DNA of 64,000 nt from Massilia sp. UBA2604. GTDB lineage: Bacteria > Pseudomonadota > Gammaproteobacteria > Burkholderiales > Burkholderiaceae_D. A program made the translations under genes and the position numbers. Below, piece after piece: positions 61,096-64,000 of the stretch. The notes beneath the pieces were generated by a model. That model had not been told where the DNA came from. It saw only the letters and a list, made by a program, of their open reading frames with translations, and searched no databases. Within the stretch, counting starts at the first letter, position 1; each line of letters starts with the position of its first letter. The stretch lies in the NCBI GenBank assembly GCA_002339265.1, contig DDKG01000362.1, positions 1-64,000 on the forward strand, in the 5' to 3' direction.

Positions 61096-62394
61096 ATGCC
61101 GCACACCGATGCCAATCGCCGGCGCCTGACACTGTCGCTGATGGCGGCGCCATTCTGGGCCGGCGCCGTGCCGGCCTTTGCCGCCACTTCCAATCGGTCC
61201 GATATCACCGGGTACGGCGCCGTGGCCGACGACAAGACGGTCAATACTGCCGCTATCCAGAAGACCATCGATATGCTGGCGGCGAACGGCGGCGGCACGG
61301 TGCTCGTGCCGCGCGGCGTCTTCGTCAGTGGAGCGCTGTTCTTCAAGCCCGGCGTCCACCTGCACCTGGCCAAGGGAGCGGTCCTCAAGTGCTCGACGGA
61401 CCTGAAGCATTTCCCGGTCCGGCGGACTCGGATCGAGGGCCACTTCGCCGAGAACTTCAATCCGGCGCTGGTCAACGCCGACGGCTGCGACGGTTTCCAC
61501 GTCAGCGGAGAAGGCACGCTCGACGGCGCGGGCCGGCCGATCTGGGACCGCTTCTGGAAGCTGCGCAATGCCTACAAGGACCCCGGCAACTTCCCGAACA
61601 TCAGCGTCCCCCGCGCGCGCCTGGCCCTGATCGAGCGCTCGCGCGGCGTCACGGTCGAAGGCGTGACCTTCAAGGATTCGCAGTTCTGGAACCTGCACCT
61701 GTACCGCTGCCAGGACGTGACGGTGAAGAATGCGCGCTTCGTGGTGCCGGACGACTACAAGCAGGCGCCGAGCACCGATGGAATCGACCTGGACAGCTGC
61801 CAGCGGGTGACGATCGAGGGCTGCTATTTCTCGGTCACCGACGACTGTATCGCCGCCAAGGGTTCCAAGGGGCCGTTCGCGCTGCAGGACAAGGACAGCC
61901 CGCCAGTCACCAACGTCCATGTGCGCGACTGCGAGTTCCGGCGCGGCCACAGCGTGATGACCCTGGGCAGCGAAGCGACGCTGGTGCGCGACATCCTGGT
62001 CGAGGATTGTCGGGTGACGGGCCACGTGCTGAATGTGGCGGTGCTCAAGCTGCGCCCGGACACGCCCCAGCACTACGAGAACGTCCACCTGCGCAATCTG
62101 AGCCTGCAGTCCGAGCGCGGCGCCATCGTGTCGGTGCAGCCGTGGACGCAGTACGTGGACCTCAAGGGCGCGCCGCCGCCGAAGTCCATCGTGCGCAATA
62201 TCCGGCTGGAGGGCATCACAGGCAGCTACGGTGGATTTGGACGCATCCGGCCGAACCCCGGCCAGACCGAGATCAGCGACATCGTGTTCAAGGATATCGC
62301 GCTCACGCTGCGCGAGCCCAAGCCCGACATCGCCGGCGCCAGCGGCGTCCGGCTGGAGAACGTGGTCGTCAACGGCAAGACGATCACACTGTAA
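61096..62394 (+). CDS. GH28 family glycoside hydrolase (polygalacturonase-like)
   Basis: The protein has 432 residues from ATG 61096 behind AAGGAGA (61082-61088). RRRLTLSLMAAPFWAGAVPA looks like a Tat- or Sec-type signal. The beta-helix GH28 motifs are present: STDGIDLDSC, VTDDCIAAKG and RRGHSVMTLGSE. The usual GHG and RIK elements are changed to GHS and LRP, so substrate preference may differ from polygalacturonase. Beside an exo-RG lyase, it may be an RG hydrolase or a rhamnosyl- or galacturonosyl-releasing enzyme. It converges on galK with a 3-bp gap. Confidence 0.78.
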   Translation: MPHTDANRRRLTLSLMAAPFWAGAVPAFAATSNRSDITGYGAVADDKTVNTAAIQKTIDMLAANGGGTVLVPRGVFVSGALFFKPGVHLHLAKGAVLKCSTDLKHFPVRRTRIEGHFAENFNPALVNADGCDGFHVSGEGTLDGAGRPIWDRFWKLRNAYKDPGNFPNISVPRARLALIERSRGVTVEGVTFKDSQFWNLHLYRCQDVTVKNARFVVPDDYKQAPSTDGIDLDSCQRVTIEGCYFSVTDDCIAAKGSKGPFALQDKDSPPVTNVHVRDCEFRRGHSVMTLGSEATLVRDILVEDCRVTGHVLNVAVLKLRPDTPQHYENVHLRNLSLQSERGAIVSVQPWTQYVDLKGAPPPKSIVRNIRLEGITGSYGGFGRIRPNPGQTEISDIVFKDIALTLREPKPDIAGASGVRLENVVVNGKTITL

Positions 62395-62397
62395 GGT

Positions 62398-63555
62398 CTA
62401 CAGCCTTCCGGCGCCGGCCGCCGCACGGCAGACGTGCACGGTGGCTTGCTCGCCGTTGGGCGCCCGGTAGTCGCGGGCTACGGCCTGGCGTGCGGCCTCC
62501 ACCAGTTCTTCCGGCACCAAGGCAACCACGCAGCCGCCGAAGCCGCCGCCGGTCATGCGCACGCCGCCGGCCGGTCCGATCGCGGCCTTGACGATGTCGA
62601 CCAGGAGATCGATGGCGGGCACGGTGATCTCGAAGTCGTCGCGCATCGACACGTGCGAGTCTGCCATCAGCTCGCCCATGCGTGGCAGGTCGCCGGCGGC
62701 CAGCGCCGCCGCTGCTGCGGCGACGCGCTCGTTCTCGCTGACCACGTGGCGCGCGCGGCGCAGCGTGACCGGGTCGAGGCCGGCGCCTTTTTCCGCAAGC
62801 AGGGCCAGGTCGACGTCGCGCAGCGCCGGCACCCCGAGATAGCGCGCAGCTTCCTCGCATTGGGCGCGGCGCGTGTTGTACTCGCTGTCGACCAGGCCGC
62901 GGGTGATGTGCGATTCGATGATCATGATCGCCGCGCCGGCCGGGATCGGCACCGGTTTCACTTCGAGCGAGCGGCAATCGATCAGCAGCGCATGGTCCTG
63001 CACCCCGCAGGCGGAGCTGATCTGGTCCATATTGCCGCATTTGCAGCCGACGAAGTCGTTCTCGGCGCGCTGGGCCACCAGTGCCGCCTCGATCGGGCCG
63101 AGGCCCGGGGAGTCGGATGCGAACAGCGTGCACACCGCCACTGACAGCGAGGCCGACGACGACAGGCCGGCGCCCTGCGGCACGTCGCCGGCGACGACCA
63201 TGTCCATGCCGCGCAACGCCGGCCCTGAATCGCGCTGCAGCAGCTCGTGCACCACGCCGCGCACGTAATTGGCCCACATCGGCGCCGTCAGGCGTTCGAT
63301 CGGCGCGTCGAGCGAATACTCGTCGACGGCGTCGTCGTAGTCGGCCGCCACCACCCGCATCAGGCGGTCGGCGCGCGGCCGCGCCACGATCACCGTGCGG
63401 TAGCCGATGGCACAGGGCAGCACCAGGCCGCCGTTGTAATCGGTATGCTCGCCGATCAGGTTGACCCGGCCCGGGGCCTGGACCTGGATCGTGGCAGGCT
63501 GGCCGAAGGCGGCCAGGAAGACGTCGGCCGCTCTGGCCGTCAAAATATCGATCAT
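62398..63555 (-). CDS. galK: Galactokinase
   Basis: The protein has 385 residues; ATG 63555 ([15 protein letters not shown]) fits the family better than the in-frame ATG at 63585, which lies inside galT. The GHMP-kinase motifs are clear: the galactokinase signature [15 protein letters not shown], the ATP loop [15 protein letters not shown] and the C-terminal [11 protein letters not shown]. It phosphorylates galactose to galactose-1-phosphate in the Leloir pathway. It follows galT after a 7-nt gap and serves the galactose released by the neighbouring enzymes. Confidence 0.93.
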   Translation of the reverse strand: MIDILTARAADVFLAAFGQPATIQVQAPGRVNLIGEHTDYNGGLVLPCAIGYRTVIVARPRADRLMRVVAADYDDAVDEYSLDAPIERLTAPMWANYVRGVVHELLQRDSGPALRGMDMVVAGDVPQGAGLSSSASLSVAVCTLFASDSPGLGPIEAALVAQRAENDFVGCKCGNMDQISSACGVQDHALLIDCRSLEVKPVPIPAGAAIMIIESHITRGLVDSEYNTRRAQCEEAARYLGVPALRDVDLALLAEKGAGLDPVTLRRARHVVSENERVAAAAAALAAGDLPRMGELMADSHVSMRDDFEITVPAIDLLVDIVKAAIGPAGGVRMTGGGFGGCVVALVPEELVEAARQAVARDYRAPNGEQATVHVCRAAAGAGRL

Positions 63556-63562
63556 CGTGCGC

Positions 63563-64000
<438 letters not shown>

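Overview
The window is high-GC proteobacterial DNA. The right third (about 42.2-64 kb) has a uniform, very GC-rich coding style. It carries Tad pilus minor proteins, a TonB-dependent receptor of the Xanthomonas/Caulobacter carbohydrate type, an ECF sigma factor and plant cell-wall enzymes. This fits a soil or plant-associated betaproteobacterium such as Massilia/Duganella (Oxalobacteraceae). That placement is an inference from gene content, not from a marker gene. The left two thirds (1-42 kb) is a large accessory defence island with lower and more variable GC, many orphan genes, a pseudogene copy and intron debris.

Layout. 1-13 kb: two separate GHKL-ATPase/Z1-helicase operons (MORC-type restriction-like systems) run tail to tail. 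The plus operon (1-5646) is Z1 protein (5' cut by the window), GHKL ATPase, an unknown, a second unknown (possibly DUF6339-like) and a PD-(D/E)XK protein. The minus operon (12990-5751) is GHKL ATPase, Z1 helicase, PD-(D/E)XK-like protein and AIPR protein. No DNA methyltransferase is visible for either. 13-21.5 kb: a string of orphan genes, including a MazG-like protein and a glycine-rich membrane protein. 22-25.4 kb: McrBC with an extra domain inside the McrB ATPase. 25.47-26.55 kb: a decayed copy of the middle of a giant gene that is intact at 32.9-38.1 kb. Between the two copies lies a Gabija system (GajA, GajB) with a DUF3800 protein and a small ORF. 32.3-38.1 kb: a LOG-family protein overlapped by a 1729-residue protein that combines several glycosyltransferase-like domains, a kinase-like domain and a methyltransferase. 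38.4-40.8 kb: a two-gene unit, one with a helix-hairpin-helix glycosylase-like signature and one with an HNH-like EHxxP motif. 40.8-42.2 kb: decayed DNA, a strong intrinsic terminator and, directly after it, what looks like the 5' end of a group II intron.

Right side. 42.2-44.8 kb: TadE, TadE and TadG-like genes. 45.0-45.9 kb: a frameshifted REC-GGDEF gene. 45.9-47.35 kb: an aldehyde dehydrogenase whose last 43 bp are repeated on the far side of a 104-bp inverted-repeat insertion. 47.5-64 kb: a carbohydrate locus with three GH43-type enzymes, a GH2 beta-galactosidase, a TonB receptor, an ECF sigma factor, an exo-rhamnogalacturonan-lyase-like protein, a GH28 enzyme, and galK with partial galT. 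Together these suggest uptake and breakdown of arabinogalactan or the side chains of rhamnogalacturonan I, with the released galactose entering the Leloir pathway.

The best candidates for undescribed biology are the giant glycosyltransferase-kinase-methyltransferase protein with its LOG partner, and the 38.4-40.8 kb gene pair. Next are the poorly known middle genes of the plus-strand Z1 operon.
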